This document shows, one piece after another, positions 26,281-36,165 of a stretch of DNA of 64,000 nt (position 1 is its first letter; the number at the start of each line of letters is the position of its first letter). The stretch is taken from assembly GCA_963792445.1 (NCBI GenBank), contig CAWBWO010000009.1, positions 62,001-126,000 of the forward strand. Direction: 5' to 3'. Below the pieces are notes generated by a model. The model was given only the letters and a program-made list of their open reading frames with translations, did not search any database and was not told where the DNA came from. Both the position numbers and the translations under genes were made by a program. Origin of the DNA: Rummeliibacillus sp963792445. GTDB taxonomy: Bacteria; Bacillota; Bacilli; Bacillales_A; Planococcaceae.

Positions 26281-26895
26281 TTGTCTTGGGAAATTCTTAA
26301 TATAATTGGTACACTTGCTTTTGCAATCAGTGGAGCACTAGTAGGTAAGGAAGAGGAATTTGATATTTTAGGTGTTATCGTTTTAGGTTTTACAACAGCA
26401 TTTGGAGGAGGACTGGTTCGTAATCTAATGATTGGGATACCAGTACAGAATATTTGGGGGCAAGATGTTTTATTTACATTCGCTTTAATCATTATTCTTA
26501 TTACCTTTATACTTCCAAATAGCTGGATTTATCATTGGAGAAAGTGGGTAGTTTTTTTTGATGCTATTGGATTAGCTGCATTTGCGATACAAGGTGCAAA
26601 TTGGGCAGTAACAATGCATTCTCCGTTAATTTCTGTGATCATCGCAGCTACACTTACTGGGGCTGGTGGTGGAATGATTCGAGATTTATTTGTAGGGAGA
26701 AAACCACTAATGTTCCATAAAGAAATATATGCATTATGGGCAGCGCTTGCGGGTCTTATGATCGGGCTAAATTGGATTAAAGGCTCCAATGCTACGTTTT
26801 TCTTATTAATGGCAATTGTTGTTTGTAGGATATTATCAGTATATTATAATTGGAATCTCCCACGCCAAGTTCATAATAGAAAACAGTCAGATTAA
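26281..26895 (+). CDS. TRIC-type cation channel family protein (UPF0126)
   Basis: Bacterial homologue of trimeric intracellular cation channels, about seven membrane segments, 204 residues. It has the two family repeats: GTLAFAISGALVGKEEEFDILG with TTAFGGGLVRNLMIG, and IGLAAFAIQGAN with TGAGGGMIRDLFVGRKP. The GGGxxRD/N loops are the ion-path signatures. TTG 26281 has GGAGG at good distance. Ion preference is not clear from sequence. The 5' leader shows two hairpins. Confidence 0.88.
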   Translation: MSWEILNIIGTLAFAISGALVGKEEEFDILGVIVLGFTTAFGGGLVRNLMIGIPVQNIWGQDVLFTFALIIILITFILPNSWIYHWRKWVVFFDAIGLAAFAIQGANWAVTMHSPLISVIIAATLTGAGGGMIRDLFVGRKPLMFHKEIYALWAALAGLMIGLNWIKGSNATFFLLMAIVVCRILSVYYNWNLPRQVHNRKQSD

Positions 26896-26905
26896 TATAA
26901 ACCTT

Positions 26906-26948
26906 GAGAGAGTGAAATTAGAGACATTTAATTCACTCTCTTTTCTTT
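26906..26948 (+). terminator. Rho-independent terminator after the TRIC gene
   Basis: GAGAGTGAAAT pairs with ATTCACTCTC, followed by TTTTCTTTT. Confidence 0.8.
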
Positions 26949-27147
26949 TAAATAAAAGGTGATGACCATATTGTCGATTCCACATCTATTGATCGTAATC
27001 TGTGGTGTTAAACAATTATTCTGAAAAGTCATTGAATTTAAAAAGTAAAGGTGATATTGTAAATACAACTTTAGTAATGAATTTCGTATGAATAGAATTA
27101 TTTTACTAATTCATAAAATAGTAATAAAGCATCTAGGAGTTGAGGGT

Positions 27148-27987
27148 GTGTATTTACAATTGATTCAAAAGCATTTTCTTCAGTTATCGGAGGTACAAAA
27201 AAAGGTAGCAAGTTATATATTAGAATTTCCCTACGATGTTGCATTAAGATCTGCACAAGATATAGGCGATTTACTAGGAGTGAGCGTGACAACGATGAAT
27301 CGATTTTGTTACGCAATCGAATTATCTGGATATAGTGAATTACAATCGATTGTCCGTCGATCACTGATGAAAAGTAAAAGTCCAAATGGCATATATTTAG
27401 CTTCAAAAAATGAAATTAGTGCTGCTGATCGTTTTTTCATTAAACAAATGGAAACGAATACTAAAATTATTCAGCGTGTTGCTGAAAATCTAAATCAAAA
27501 GGATTTTCTTTCTTCATGCAAATGTTTGCATGAAGCAAAAAAAATCTACATTCTTGGTTTAAACTCTTCTTTTGCAGCTGCTGTATGGTTTGGATTTACA
27601 TTAAAACATCTTCGTTCAGATATTATTTTGATGGACCCACAATCTCAAGATACAATGCAACTGCTAAGGTCTATGCAAAAAGGGGAAGTATTGGTGGTTT
27701 TATCCTTCCATCGGTATGTGAAACAAATTCTTGATATGACACGTAATATTAAACAAAAAGGAGTAACGATTATCGGGATTTCAGATATTCCAACTGCGTC
27801 TATTTCTCAACATTGTGATTATTACTTCCCTCTTGGAACATCAAAAATCTCGACAATCGACCTGATGCCAACTGTTATTTCATTTTTGAATACACTTGTA
27901 TCGGGTATGACCATTCAAAATCCGCAACAATACGAGATGTACAAAACAAAATTCAACAGTTTGGACTGTAACTGTAAATGTCCATAA
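27148..27987 (+). CDS. RpiR/MurR-family transcriptional regulator with SIS domain
   Basis: About 279 residues. N-terminal HTH_6 domain: LSEVQKKVASYILEFPYDVALRSAQDIGDLLGVSVTTMNRFCYAIELSGYSEL. C-terminal SIS sugar-phosphate-binding domain from about residue 110: KIYILGLNSSFAAAVWFGFTL and GEVLVVLSFHRYVKQIL. GTG 27148 is preferred (AGGAG eight bases before). The longer frame at 27088 lacks a ribosome binding site. Ligands of the family are phosphosugars. The regulated gene is not evident: the dioxygenase downstream is a candidate only by position. Confidence 0.88.
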   Translation: MYLQLIQKHFLQLSEVQKKVASYILEFPYDVALRSAQDIGDLLGVSVTTMNRFCYAIELSGYSELQSIVRRSLMKSKSPNGIYLASKNEISAADRFFIKQMETNTKIIQRVAENLNQKDFLSSCKCLHEAKKIYILGLNSSFAAAVWFGFTLKHLRSDIILMDPQSQDTMQLLRSMQKGEVLVVLSFHRYVKQILDMTRNIKQKGVTIIGISDIPTASISQHCDYYFPLGTSKISTIDLMPTVISFLNTLVSGMTIQNPQQYEMYKTKFNSLDCNCKCP

Positions 27988-28164
27988 AAGGAAGATTTAC
28001 AAGTGATGAAAGCTAGGTTTACATATTAAATCGATTCCACTTCAGTTATTGAGCATGGATAAGAATACTTACTTCATTTTTAGTATCGAAAAGTTTATGA
28101 TGAAATTAGAAATAAACATCAATTGAATTGAACAATTGAAGGCAATAAGAAAGGAAGTATTATA

Positions 28165-28935
28165 ATGGTCCCATCATTATTTATTGGACACGGTTCACCA
28201 TACTTAGCAGTTACACAAAATGAGTATTCAGATTTTCTAAAAGAACTAGGTAAACGTATAAAACCGAAAGCAATCGTCATCTTCAGTGCTCATTGGGAGA
28301 CCCAAACATTGGCCCTAACTTATACTGACGATATTTTAGATACAGTGTATGACTACTATGGATTTCCAGAAGAAATGTATAAAATTAAATATCCTGCAAA
28401 AGGATCTAAAATTGTAGCGGAAATACTAGAAGATCGTTTTGAAAAAGCGGGTATCAAAGCAAAACGTGAAGAAGTTCGCGGATTGGACCATGGTGTGTGG
28501 GTTGCACTTAAACATATGTATCCTGAAGCTGATATTCCAGTCGTGGAATTGTCAGTCAATCCATTCTTGTCACCAAAAGAACAGTATAACATTGGAGCAG
28601 CATTAAAGGGTTTAGGTGAAGAGGATATATTAGTAATCGGAAGTGGCACAACGGTTCACAACTTCCAATGGATGTATCCAGATGCAACAAGTCCAGTACC
28701 TGAAGCAGTAGAATTTGATAACTGGCTTTTTGATCAAGTAGAAAAAGGTGATATCGATACACTCGATCACTATCGAACACTTGCTCCAAATGCAACATTA
28801 GCAGTACCAAGACCGGAACACTTTGTCCCATTATTTATCGCCATGGGTAGTGCAAGTGACAAAACAACAAAACCGAAAAAAATTAACCAATCCTATGTAT
28901 TTGGTACAATGAGTAATATGTGTATTGAGTTTTAA
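28165..28935 (+). CDS. DODA-type extradiol dioxygenase (class III, LigB-like)
   Basis: Non-heme metal ring-cleaving dioxygenase of 256 residues related to 4,5-DOPA dioxygenase YgiD. Metal or catalytic His residues are His9 (FIGHGSP), His43 (FSAHWET), His109 (LDHGVW), His165 (GTTVHNF) and His219 (PRPEHFVPL), the full family set. AAAGGAAG precedes the ATG. Physiological substrates of bacterial members are uncertain catechols. It is a single gene with its own terminator. Confidence 0.9.
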   Translation: MVPSLFIGHGSPYLAVTQNEYSDFLKELGKRIKPKAIVIFSAHWETQTLALTYTDDILDTVYDYYGFPEEMYKIKYPAKGSKIVAEILEDRFEKAGIKAKREEVRGLDHGVWVALKHMYPEADIPVVELSVNPFLSPKEQYNIGAALKGLGEEDILVIGSGTTVHNFQWMYPDATSPVPEAVEFDNWLFDQVEKGDIDTLDHYRTLAPNATLAVPRPEHFVPLFIAMGSASDKTTKPKKINQSYVFGTMSNMCIEF

Positions 28936-28995
28936 TTTGGTTGATTAAACAAAAATCAAATTCAATCTTTCGTAAATAATAAAAATACCAATAGT

Positions 28996-29038
28996 AAATG
29001 ACCAACAAATTGTAAGCTAACTTGTTGGTCATTTTTTT
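28996..29038 (+). terminator. Rho-independent terminator
   Basis: AAATGACCAACAA and TTGTTGGTCATTT form a perfect stem followed by a T run. Confidence 0.85.
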
Positions 29039-29152
29039 GTTTATGAAAGAAAAAATTAAATTTTGTATTAAAATAATCAATTCATGAATAACTTATTTGA
29101 AAGAATAATAGATTTTCTATTTTTCTAACAACTGGTGAGGAAGTGAGAGAAA

Positions 29153-30082
29153 ATGATCCAGACAATTGATTTGAAAGCGCTTGAAACTATCCCATTTTTA
29201 GTAATTGTACTTGATGCAAATAATAAAATCATTTTCTTCAATCAACTAGTAAAAGAAACATTTGCACAAGAGTTCAAAAAGAACAAGCACATAACTGATA
29301 TTTTTGAAAACTGGGAATCTGATTTAAAAACAGACATTGTAGATGTGAAAAAAGAGGAAAAGCATTATTTATTTATGAAGAGGTCAATGGAAAATGAAGA
29401 AAATGTAATGTTAATTGGAATGGAGACTTCTATCTTTTTTAATCTGCTAACAGAAAAGCAGGAATTAAATAACGTAAACCGTGAATTAGATGCAATCATT
29501 GAGAATTCATATGATGGTATTTATATTACAGATCCAAATGGCGTGACATTAAGAACAAATTCAGCAATCGAAAGAATTACGAATATACCAAAAGAATATT
29601 ATATTGGGAAAAACGTAGATACATTAATGGAAAGAGGAATCTTAGAAAAGTCTGTCACAAAAGAGGTTTTGAAATTTCGAAGAACCGTTTCTTTTGTACA
29701 AAAAAATTACGCTGGGAATGAAACAATCTTAATCGGTAGTCCTATTTTTAACGAGAAGGGTGAAATCGAGAAGATTGTCACGAATATTAGAGATTTATCA
29801 GATTTCAATAAGCTTCAATTAAAGCTAAATAAGATAAATAAACTAAATGAAGAATATAAAAAAGAAATCGAACAATTTAAGCTAACTATGGAATCATTGC
29901 ATGCAACAATCTCCTTAAAAGAGGCGGTAGAAATTGCGGAGAAAAAAGTGATCCAAAGAGCTGCTAATAAGTATAGTAATACGTACGAAATGGCAGAAGC
30001 ATTAAATACAAGTCAACCAACAATTGTTAGAAAACTAAAGAAATATAAAATCCAATTAAAAACGAAAGGGGATGTTTTATGA
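29153..30082 (+). CDS. PAS-domain regulator with Fis-type HTH, lacking the AAA+ domain
   Basis: 309 residues. Two PAS-like regions lie at about 1-105 (IPFLVIVLDANNKIIFFN) and 106-225 (IIENSYDGIYITDPNGVTLR, a RocR-like signal domain), followed by a coiled stretch and a C-terminal TyrR/Fis-type HTH (SLKEAVEIAEKKVIQRA, EMAEALNTSQPTIVRKLKKY). Sigma-54 activators have an AAA+ ATPase between PAS and HTH. Here it is absent without any frameshift, so the protein must act without sigma-54 activation. It overlaps the next gene by ATGA and heads a three-gene operon with a ketopantoate-reductase-like protein and an MBL-fold hydrolase. Confidence 0.85.
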   Translation: MIQTIDLKALETIPFLVIVLDANNKIIFFNQLVKETFAQEFKKNKHITDIFENWESDLKTDIVDVKKEEKHYLFMKRSMENEENVMLIGMETSIFFNLLTEKQELNNVNRELDAIIENSYDGIYITDPNGVTLRTNSAIERITNIPKEYYIGKNVDTLMERGILEKSVTKEVLKFRRTVSFVQKNYAGNETILIGSPIFNEKGEIEKIVTNIRDLSDFNKLQLKLNKINKLNEEYKKEIEQFKLTMESLHATISLKEAVEIAEKKVIQRAANKYSNTYEMAEALNTSQPTIVRKLKKYKIQLKTKGDVL

Positions 30083-31026
30083 AAATAGGCATTGCAGGTG
30101 CTGGTGCAGTTGGATGTTTAATCGGTTCGATGTTGCAGGAATCGGGTCATGAAGTAACATTTTTAGCGAGAGGGAATCATCTATCTGCGATGAAAAAAAG
30201 GGGATTAATTGTTCAATACGAAGAACGAGAAGTCTGTATTCACGGGCATTTTACAGATAATATCGGCGACTTATCCGAATCTGAACTGATCTTACTTTGT
30301 GTAAAGTCGAACGATACAGAAATGATGGCCAAAAAATTATCCGTGAATTTAAATACTGAAGCAGTTATTGTAACGATGCAAAATGGATTGGGAAATGAAG
30401 AAATTCTTAGCAAGGTATTGAGTCCTAACAAAATTTTATCATGTGCCTCCTATTTACAGGCATCCATCGTAGAGCCAGGGGTAGTGAAACAACAAGGACG
30501 CGTAAGATTAGTAATGGGTGAGTATACTCCTTCTGGAAAAATAGCATGTAATAAACTTGTCAAAGTCTTTCAAGAAGTAGGCATAGATGCAAAACATGCA
30601 GAAAATATTATCGAACAAAAATGGAAAAAGTTATTGTGGAATATTACGTTTAATCCATTATCAGCTATCACAAATTCATCGGTTGGAGAAATTTTAGATG
30701 ATCAGGACTTGAAAAAAACAGCTTCGAATATATGCATACAATCCATAAATGTTGCACTCAAATTAGGTATTTCTTTAGATTTTGAAAAGACTTATTCCAC
30801 TATTTTCCGCAATGCAGAACATGCAAGACAACATCAAACTTCAATGCTTCAGGATCGGTTAAACGGAAAAATGATGGAAGTAGAATCGATGTGTGGAGTT
30901 GTTGTAAAAAAAGCGGAAGAACTAGATGTAGATGTACCAACAATTCAAGCGGTATACAGTATTGCAAATAAACTAAATGAATCGCTCCAAAGAAATGAGA
31001 GGTTGAGTAATGATAAATATTCATAA
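30079..31026 (+). CDS. 2-dehydropantoate 2-reductase family protein (PanE/ApbA-like)
   Basis: NADPH-dependent ketopantoate reductase fold, 315 residues. Rossmann motif MKIGIAGAGAVGCLIGSML at the start, then LILLCVKSNDT and MQNGLGNEE, the catalytic Lys in WKKLLWNITFNPLSAI, and a helical C-terminal domain ending HQTSMLQDRLNGKMMEVES. It need not be pantothenate biosynthesis. In an operon with a PAS regulator and an MBL hydrolase, reduction of another 2-keto acid or lactone is plausible. Start ATG overlaps the regulator stop. Confidence 0.87.
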   Translation: MKIGIAGAGAVGCLIGSMLQESGHEVTFLARGNHLSAMKKRGLIVQYEEREVCIHGHFTDNIGDLSESELILLCVKSNDTEMMAKKLSVNLNTEAVIVTMQNGLGNEEILSKVLSPNKILSCASYLQASIVEPGVVKQQGRVRLVMGEYTPSGKIACNKLVKVFQEVGIDAKHAENIIEQKWKKLLWNITFNPLSAITNSSVGEILDDQDLKKTASNICIQSINVALKLGISLDFEKTYSTIFRNAEHARQHQTSMLQDRLNGKMMEVESMCGVVVKKAEELDVDVPTIQAVYSIANKLNESLQRNERLSNDKYS

Positions 31027-31813
31027 ACATAATAATGTCACAAGTTTTGAAGTGATAGTAGGAAGTAGCGGAAGAAGAGAAAAATCGGTTTTTTTGTTTT
31101 TAGTAGATGGTATGTTAATCGATTCCGGACCACAAATCATGGATCAGGAAATCCAAACTGTGCTAAAGGAACAAGATTTTAATTGTGTAGTATTAACGCA
31201 TAGTCATGAAGATCATTCAGGAGTAGCTCCATGGATTCAAAAAAGTCTAAATATTCCGATTTATGTACATCCAAATGGCATTTCTATTTGTAATCAAAAA
31301 ACTCCATATCCACTTTACCGTCAAAAGACTTGGGGAACACGTGATGAATTTAAAGCACTTCCGCTAGGGGATACAATTAACTCGAATAGTCATAAATGGG
31401 AAGTAATTTATACACCTGGTCATGCGGATGATCATGTTTGCCTTTATCATGCGGAAACAGGAACGATGTTTACTGGAGATTTATTTGTCAGCCCTAAAAC
31501 GAAAGTCATTATGAAAAGTGAATCAATCCCTGTCACCATGAACTCAATCCGAAAACTACTTACCTATCCTTTTGATTCTCTGTTTTGTTCGCATTCTGGC
31601 TATATTCAAGATGGAAGAAGAATGCTAGAGAAAAAGCTAGAGTACCTTGAACAAATCTATAAGGAAGTAGAGAAAATGGTTGGAAACGGATTGTCCATTC
31701 AAGCAATTCAACAAAGCCTATTTCCAAAAAAATATGCGATCGAAGAATATTCTAACGGAGAGTGGCAGTCACTTCATATCATTACATCAATTATTAATCA
31801 TATAAAACAGTAA
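31010..31813 (+). CDS. Metallo-beta-lactamase-fold hydrolase
   Basis: 267 residues. The zinc motif LTHSHEDHSG gives His64, His66, Asp68 and His69, followed by YTPGHADDHV, MFTGDLFVS and SHSGY, completing the binuclear site. The N-terminal strand set VDGMLIDSG is normal. The gene begins 17 bases before the end of the reductase gene and ends the operon. Substrates in this glyoxalase-II-like subgroup are thioesters or lactones, not resolved here. Confidence 0.88.
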   Translation: MINIHKHNNVTSFEVIVGSSGRREKSVFLFLVDGMLIDSGPQIMDQEIQTVLKEQDFNCVVLTHSHEDHSGVAPWIQKSLNIPIYVHPNGISICNQKTPYPLYRQKTWGTRDEFKALPLGDTINSNSHKWEVIYTPGHADDHVCLYHAETGTMFTGDLFVSPKTKVIMKSESIPVTMNSIRKLLTYPFDSLFCSHSGYIQDGRRMLEKKLEYLEQIYKEVEKMVGNGLSIQAIQQSLFPKKYAIEEYSNGEWQSLHIITSIINHIKQ

Positions 31814-31895
31814 TTAAATTCACATAAAATTCAAAAATGGTTAATATATTTTTTCCTAGACACATAAGATGTACTGTGATTTCAATTTGTATTGT

Positions 31896-31920
31896 TTATT
31901 TGTTTTTTTATAACAAATAA
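31896..31920. promoter_or_regulatory. Dyad in the promoter region of the acyl-CoA locus
   Basis: TTATTTGTT (31896-31904) and AACAAATAA (31912-31920) form a perfect nine-base inverted repeat around a seven-base spacer, 115 bases before the first gene. It may be an operator, or a weak terminator for the MBL gene. It does not match the Bacillus FadR box that I know. Confidence 0.4.
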
Positions 31921-32035
31921 TTCAAAAATGAATTGCATAATCCAAATTCAAATCAAAGAAATAATCATACAAATATTTCTATCAAATTATTAAATTTCAT
32001 AATTATAACAAGATTCGAATGGAGGTAGCATTTCT

Positions 32036-33612
32036 ATGGAGAGACCTTGGCTACAACATGTTCCAAAAGGAATGCCTCAAGTAGTGGATATTCCTGAAAT
32101 CTCGTTGGTACAACTATTTGAAGAATCAGTTCGAAAATATGCCAATCATACGGCGATGACATTTTTTGATCAAACCATAACCTATCAACAACTTGGTGAA
32201 ATGGTTGAAAATGTAGCAAGTCATTTACAACGTATCGGTGTGAAAAAAGGGGATCGGGTAGCAATCATGTTACCAAATTGTCCTCAATATCCAATTAGTT
32301 ATTATGCTGCATTGACTTGTGGCGCAACAATTGTACAAGTAAACCCTATGTATAAATCTTCAGAATTGATACATGTGTTAAATGATTCAGGCGCTACTAT
32401 TCTAATAGTCTTAGAAATCTATTACCATTAGTAGAACAAATCAAGGATCAGACGCAATTAAAAACTGTGTTTGATGTGTCATTTGAAAAACATGGTAGTT
32501 TCCACGAACTTTTGAAGAAGAATAACTTACCTTTTTCAAAAGTATGGATAAATCCAAAAGAAGATCTGGCAGTGATCCAATATACCGGGGGAACAACTGG
32601 TCGCTCAAAAGGTGCTATGTTAACACATATGAATTTAGTTTCGAATATTTTCCAATGCTATGGAACATCTATGATGAATACAGTATTAGGTGAAGAAAGA
32701 GTACTTACGATTGCTCCATTATTCCATGTTTATGGCATGACGAGTTGTATGAACCTCACGTTTTATACAGGAGGAAATGTAATCTTAGTGCCCAAAATTT
32801 GAAGTAGGACAAACAGTTAAGATAATTGAACAAACAAAACCAACTAATTTCTTAGGGGTTCCAACAATGTATATTGCTTTACTAAATTACCAAAAACAAC
32901 ATTCACTAAATTTTAGTAGTTTCAAGACTTGTGTAAGTGGGTCAGCCCCATTGCCAGTAGAAGTATTGGAACAGTTTAATCTTATATGTGGAACAACAAT
33001 ACTTGAGGGATATGGTTTGTCGGAGGCTTCACCTGTAACGCATCGAAATCCTATTACTGGTATCCAAAAGCCAGGTAGCATTGGCATTCCTATACCAAAC
33101 ACAGATGCCAAAATAGTCAATTTGGAAGATGGAAAAACATCACTTCCTATTGGTGAAGTAGGAGAGTTAGTAGTGAAAGGTCCACAGATCATGAAGGGCT
33201 ATTGGAATATGCCGGAAGAAACATCACAGATATTGCGAAATGGGTGGCTGTATACAGGAGATTTAGCAAAAATGGATGAGGACGGCTATTTTTACATTGT
33301 TGGCCGAAAAAAAGAAATGATTATTGCGAGTGGTTACAATGTCTATCCGATAGAAATTGAAGATGTCATTTACACACATAAAAAAGTATTAGAAGCAGCA
33401 GTCATTGGTGTACCTGATTCCTACGGGGCGAAACGGTAAAAGCCTTTGTCGTCCTCAAAAAAGACGAACAACTAGAAGAAGAAGAGCTAATTCAATATTG
33501 CAGAGAAAAATTAGCCTCCTACAAAGTCCCTCGAAGTGTGGCCTTTGTAGAAGAACTACCGAAAACAGCGGTAGGGAAGATATTGAAAAGAGCTTTAAAG
33601 ACGTCTTCTTAA
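32036..33612 (+). pseudogene. Long-chain-type acyl-CoA ligase, frameshifted
   Basis: AMP-forming acyl-CoA synthetase (ANL superfamily) of about 525 residues that activates a carboxylic acid. Motifs appear in order over four frames: VNPMYKSSEL, the P-loop YTGGTTGRSKGAMLTH, ILEGYGLSEASP, GWLYTGDLAKMDEDGY, GRKKEMIIASGYNVYP, and the C-terminal Lys region LPKTAVGKILKR. Breaks lie near 32415, 32800 and 33427. At 33427 GGGG appears one G short. It follows GGAGGTAG and opens the long catabolic locus. All conserved blocks are intact, so a working gene is likely behind these breaks. Confidence 0.85.
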
Positions 33613-33737
33613 ATCAACAAACTGGGCTATGAATAATGACCTCTAAAGAAGCTAACTCCACTGACATACATAGTAAATCACTATGTAGAATAAGTTTGAA
33701 TTTTATTTCCAAAAAACACTAAAAAGGGGAGATTTTA

Positions 33738-34913
33738 ATGTATTTAAGATTAAATGAAGAGCAAAAAATGGTCCAAGAAACAATCCGTAAATTTGTAGAA
33801 AAAGAATTAATTCCACTTGAAAATGAAGTGCTTCGCAATGAAATTGAAGGTAAACCTAGTCTCTCAAAAGAGAAAGAACTAGAATTGCAACTTAAAGCAA
33901 AAGAAGCAGGATTTTGGGGGATTAATACACCTGAAGAGTACGGTGGTGCTGATCTAGGGCAAATGATGCAAGCAATTGTCACAATGGAAATTTCGAAGAC
34001 ATTTGTGCCATTCAAATTTGGTGGTTCTGCTGACAATATTCTTTACTATGGAAACGAAGAACAAAAGAAAAAGTATTTAATCCCAACAATTAATGGCGAT
34101 AAAAAATCTTGTTTTGCTATGACGGAGCCAGGTGCAGGATCTGATACAAGAAATATTAAAACGACTGCTATTAAGGATGGAAATGAATGGGTGTTAAATG
34201 GTGAAAAGACTTTTATCACAGGTGGTAACGAAGCAGATTTCGTTATGGTCATTGCGATTACAGATAAAGAATTACATCAAAAAACAGGTAGAGATGGTGT
34301 TACATGCTTTATCGTAGATCGTAGCATGGGGTGGAAATCTGAATTTATTCCGACAATGGGTGAATGGGGACCAGCTAGTTTAATTTTCGATAATGTAAGA
34401 GTGCCAGAGGAAAATATTTTAGGTGAATTACATGGAGGCTATAAGTTAGGCCTTGAATGGATTGGTTTTGCAAGATGGATTGTTGGTGCACGTGCTGTCG
34501 GTGCTGCAGAGCGTCTATTACAAATGGCGATTAATTATTCAAAAGAACGTGAAACTTTTGGTAAACCAATCGCTGATAGACAAGCAATCCAATGGCAAAT
34601 TGCAGATTCTGCTGTAGAAATTGAAGCAGCGAGATGGTTAGTCTTAAATGCTGCATTTACGTTAGATCAAGGGGAAGATAATCGCCATTTAGCATCTATG
34701 GCTAAACTATACGGCGCAAATATGGGGAACAAAGTAGTAGACCGAGTACTTCAAATACATGGGGGTATGGGGTATACAAAAGAATTGCCAATTGAACGAT
34801 GGTACCGCGAGGCAAGACTATGGAGAATCTATGATGGTACAGATGAAATTCAACGCTTAATCATTTCTAGAAACTTATTAAAAGGTCATGTAAAAGTCGG
34901 ACAATATATCTAA
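33738..34913 (+). CDS. Acyl-CoA dehydrogenase (first)
   Basis: FAD enzyme that introduces the 2,3 double bond into an acyl-CoA, 391 residues. Features: FWGINTPEEYGGADLG, SCFAMTEPGAGSDTRNIKT, GEKTFITGGNEADF, the helix RETFGKPIADRQAIQWQIAD and the flavin region VLQIHGGMGYTKELPIERWYREARLWRIYDGTDEIQR. The usual catalytic Glu of the YEGT motif is Asp here (YDGT), which narrows or alters specificity. Cotranscribed with the SDR 18 bases downstream. Electrons would go to an ETF not encoded in this window. Confidence 0.9.
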   Translation: MYLRLNEEQKMVQETIRKFVEKELIPLENEVLRNEIEGKPSLSKEKELELQLKAKEAGFWGINTPEEYGGADLGQMMQAIVTMEISKTFVPFKFGGSADNILYYGNEEQKKKYLIPTINGDKKSCFAMTEPGAGSDTRNIKTTAIKDGNEWVLNGEKTFITGGNEADFVMVIAITDKELHQKTGRDGVTCFIVDRSMGWKSEFIPTMGEWGPASLIFDNVRVPEENILGELHGGYKLGLEWIGFARWIVGARAVGAAERLLQMAINYSKERETFGKPIADRQAIQWQIADSAVEIEAARWLVLNAAFTLDQGEDNRHLASMAKLYGANMGNKVVDRVLQIHGGMGYTKELPIERWYREARLWRIYDGTDEIQRLIISRNLLKGHVKVGQYI

Positions 34914-34931
34914 AAATAGGGGGAAAAACAT

Positions 34932-35696
34932 ATGAGCAAAAGATTTGAAGGAAAAGTAGTATTTGTAACGGGTGGAAGTCGCGGAATTGGAAAAGGCATT
35001 GCACAGAAATTTGCAGAAGAAGGTGCTTCTATTGCCATTGTTGATATCAACGAAGAAGCATTACAAGCGACCGAAAAAGAATTTAAAGAACTAGGGTTTA
35101 ACATTATCACCAAAAAAGCAAATGTTGTAAATCGTGAAGAAATTGAAAAGGCGATCGATGAAGTGGTTGCAAATTATGGTGCACTACATGTTTTAGTGAA
35201 TAACGCAGGGATTATTCGAGATAATTTACTTTTCAAAATGACAGATGATGATTGGCAACAAGTAATGGATGTTCATTTGAAAGGGTCCTTTAATGCAGCA
35301 CGTGCAGCTCAAAAGCATATGACTGAACAAAAATATGGTCGCATTATTAATATTTCCTCAACATCAGCTTTAGGTAATAGAGGACAAGCAAATTATGCAA
35401 CAGCAAAAGCAGGATTACAGGGCTTTACAAAAACATTAGCGATTGAACTTGGAAAGTTTGGTATTACATGTAATGCAGTAGCACCTGGATTTATCGAGAC
35501 AGAGATGACGAAAGAAACAGCTGCGAGAATCGGTATTCCATTTGAAGAATTAATTAAAGCAAGTGTGAGTAATATTCCAGTTGGTAGAAGTGGTAAACCT
35601 GCGGACATTGCCAATGCGGTTGCTTTCTTCGCGGATGAAAATTCATCCTTTGTGAGCGGTCAAGTTATTTATGTTGCTGGTGGTCCAAAAGCATAA
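34932..35696 (+). CDS. SDR oxidoreductase, FabG-like
   Basis: Short-chain dehydrogenase of 254 residues, probably oxidising a hydroxyacyl-CoA within this locus. It has TGGSRGIGKG (NAD(P) loop), NNAG at about residue 90, ISSTSALGNRGQANYATAKAG with the Ser-Tyr-Lys triad, and VAPGFIETEM. An acidic residue at the end of beta-2 (IVDINEEAL) favours NAD+. Start ATG follows AGGGGG. FabG itself is unlikely, because the neighbours are catabolic. Confidence 0.88.
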   Translation: MSKRFEGKVVFVTGGSRGIGKGIAQKFAEEGASIAIVDINEEALQATEKEFKELGFNIITKKANVVNREEIEKAIDEVVANYGALHVLVNNAGIIRDNLLFKMTDDDWQQVMDVHLKGSFNAARAAQKHMTEQKYGRIINISSTSALGNRGQANYATAKAGLQGFTKTLAIELGKFGITCNAVAPGFIETEMTKETAARIGIPFEELIKASVSNIPVGRSGKPADIANAVAFFADENSSFVSGQVIYVAGGPKA

Positions 35697-35720
35697 ATCT
35701 AAAGCGTAAGGGGTCGTAAC

Positions 35721-36137
35721 ATGTATAAACATTTAATCGGTAAACGATCAAATAAAGTGAAAAATGTTGTGGAACGAGGTCTTGTCAAAAGATTTGCTGA
35801 AGCTATTGGCGATTTACATCCTATTTATCTAGATGAAACTGTAGGGGCAAATTCGCAATTTGCCGTCAACATTGCACCACCTACATTTCCAAGAGTATTT
35901 GACTATGGCAAAATTGAAGGCTTGAACCTTCCAGTAAAAGGCTTAATTCATGGTGAACAAATCTATCACTATGCAAGACCATTGCATGTTGGTGAAGAAT
36001 TGTATTGTTATAGTGTAGTAAAAGATTCATATGAAAAAAAGGGAAGTAGCGGATCTATGACGTTTTTAGTCGTTACTCGATATGGTGAAGATTCGAAGGG
36101 AAATATCATTTTCAGCGAGGAAATGACGACATTTTAA
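35721..36137 (+). CDS. MaoC-like hydratase subunit without catalytic His
   Basis: Hot-dog fold protein of 138 residues, of the MaoC/FAS1-dehydratase N-terminal type. In the hydratase loop it reads AEAIGDLHPIYLDE: the Asp (about residue 31) is kept but the catalytic His position (about 36) is Tyr. Together with the next gene, which has an intact Asp/His pair, it fits a heterodimeric (R)-enoyl-CoA hydratase in which one subunit shapes the pocket, as in mycobacterial HadAB or ChsH1-ChsH2. Intergenic spacing to the partner is 28 bases. Confidence 0.82.
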   Translation: MYKHLIGKRSNKVKNVVERGLVKRFAEAIGDLHPIYLDETVGANSQFAVNIAPPTFPRVFDYGKIEGLNLPVKGLIHGEQIYHYARPLHVGEELYCYSVVKDSYEKKGSSGSMTFLVVTRYGEDSKGNIIFSEEMTTF

Positions 36138-36165
36138 ATGAAACCGTAAAGAAGGCGAATTTAAT

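Noticed and set aside
33405..33632. Arg-rich 75-codon frame at the end of the first ligase gene
   Set aside because: Wrong frame: the correct frame continues the ligase with the conserved C-terminal Lys motif.
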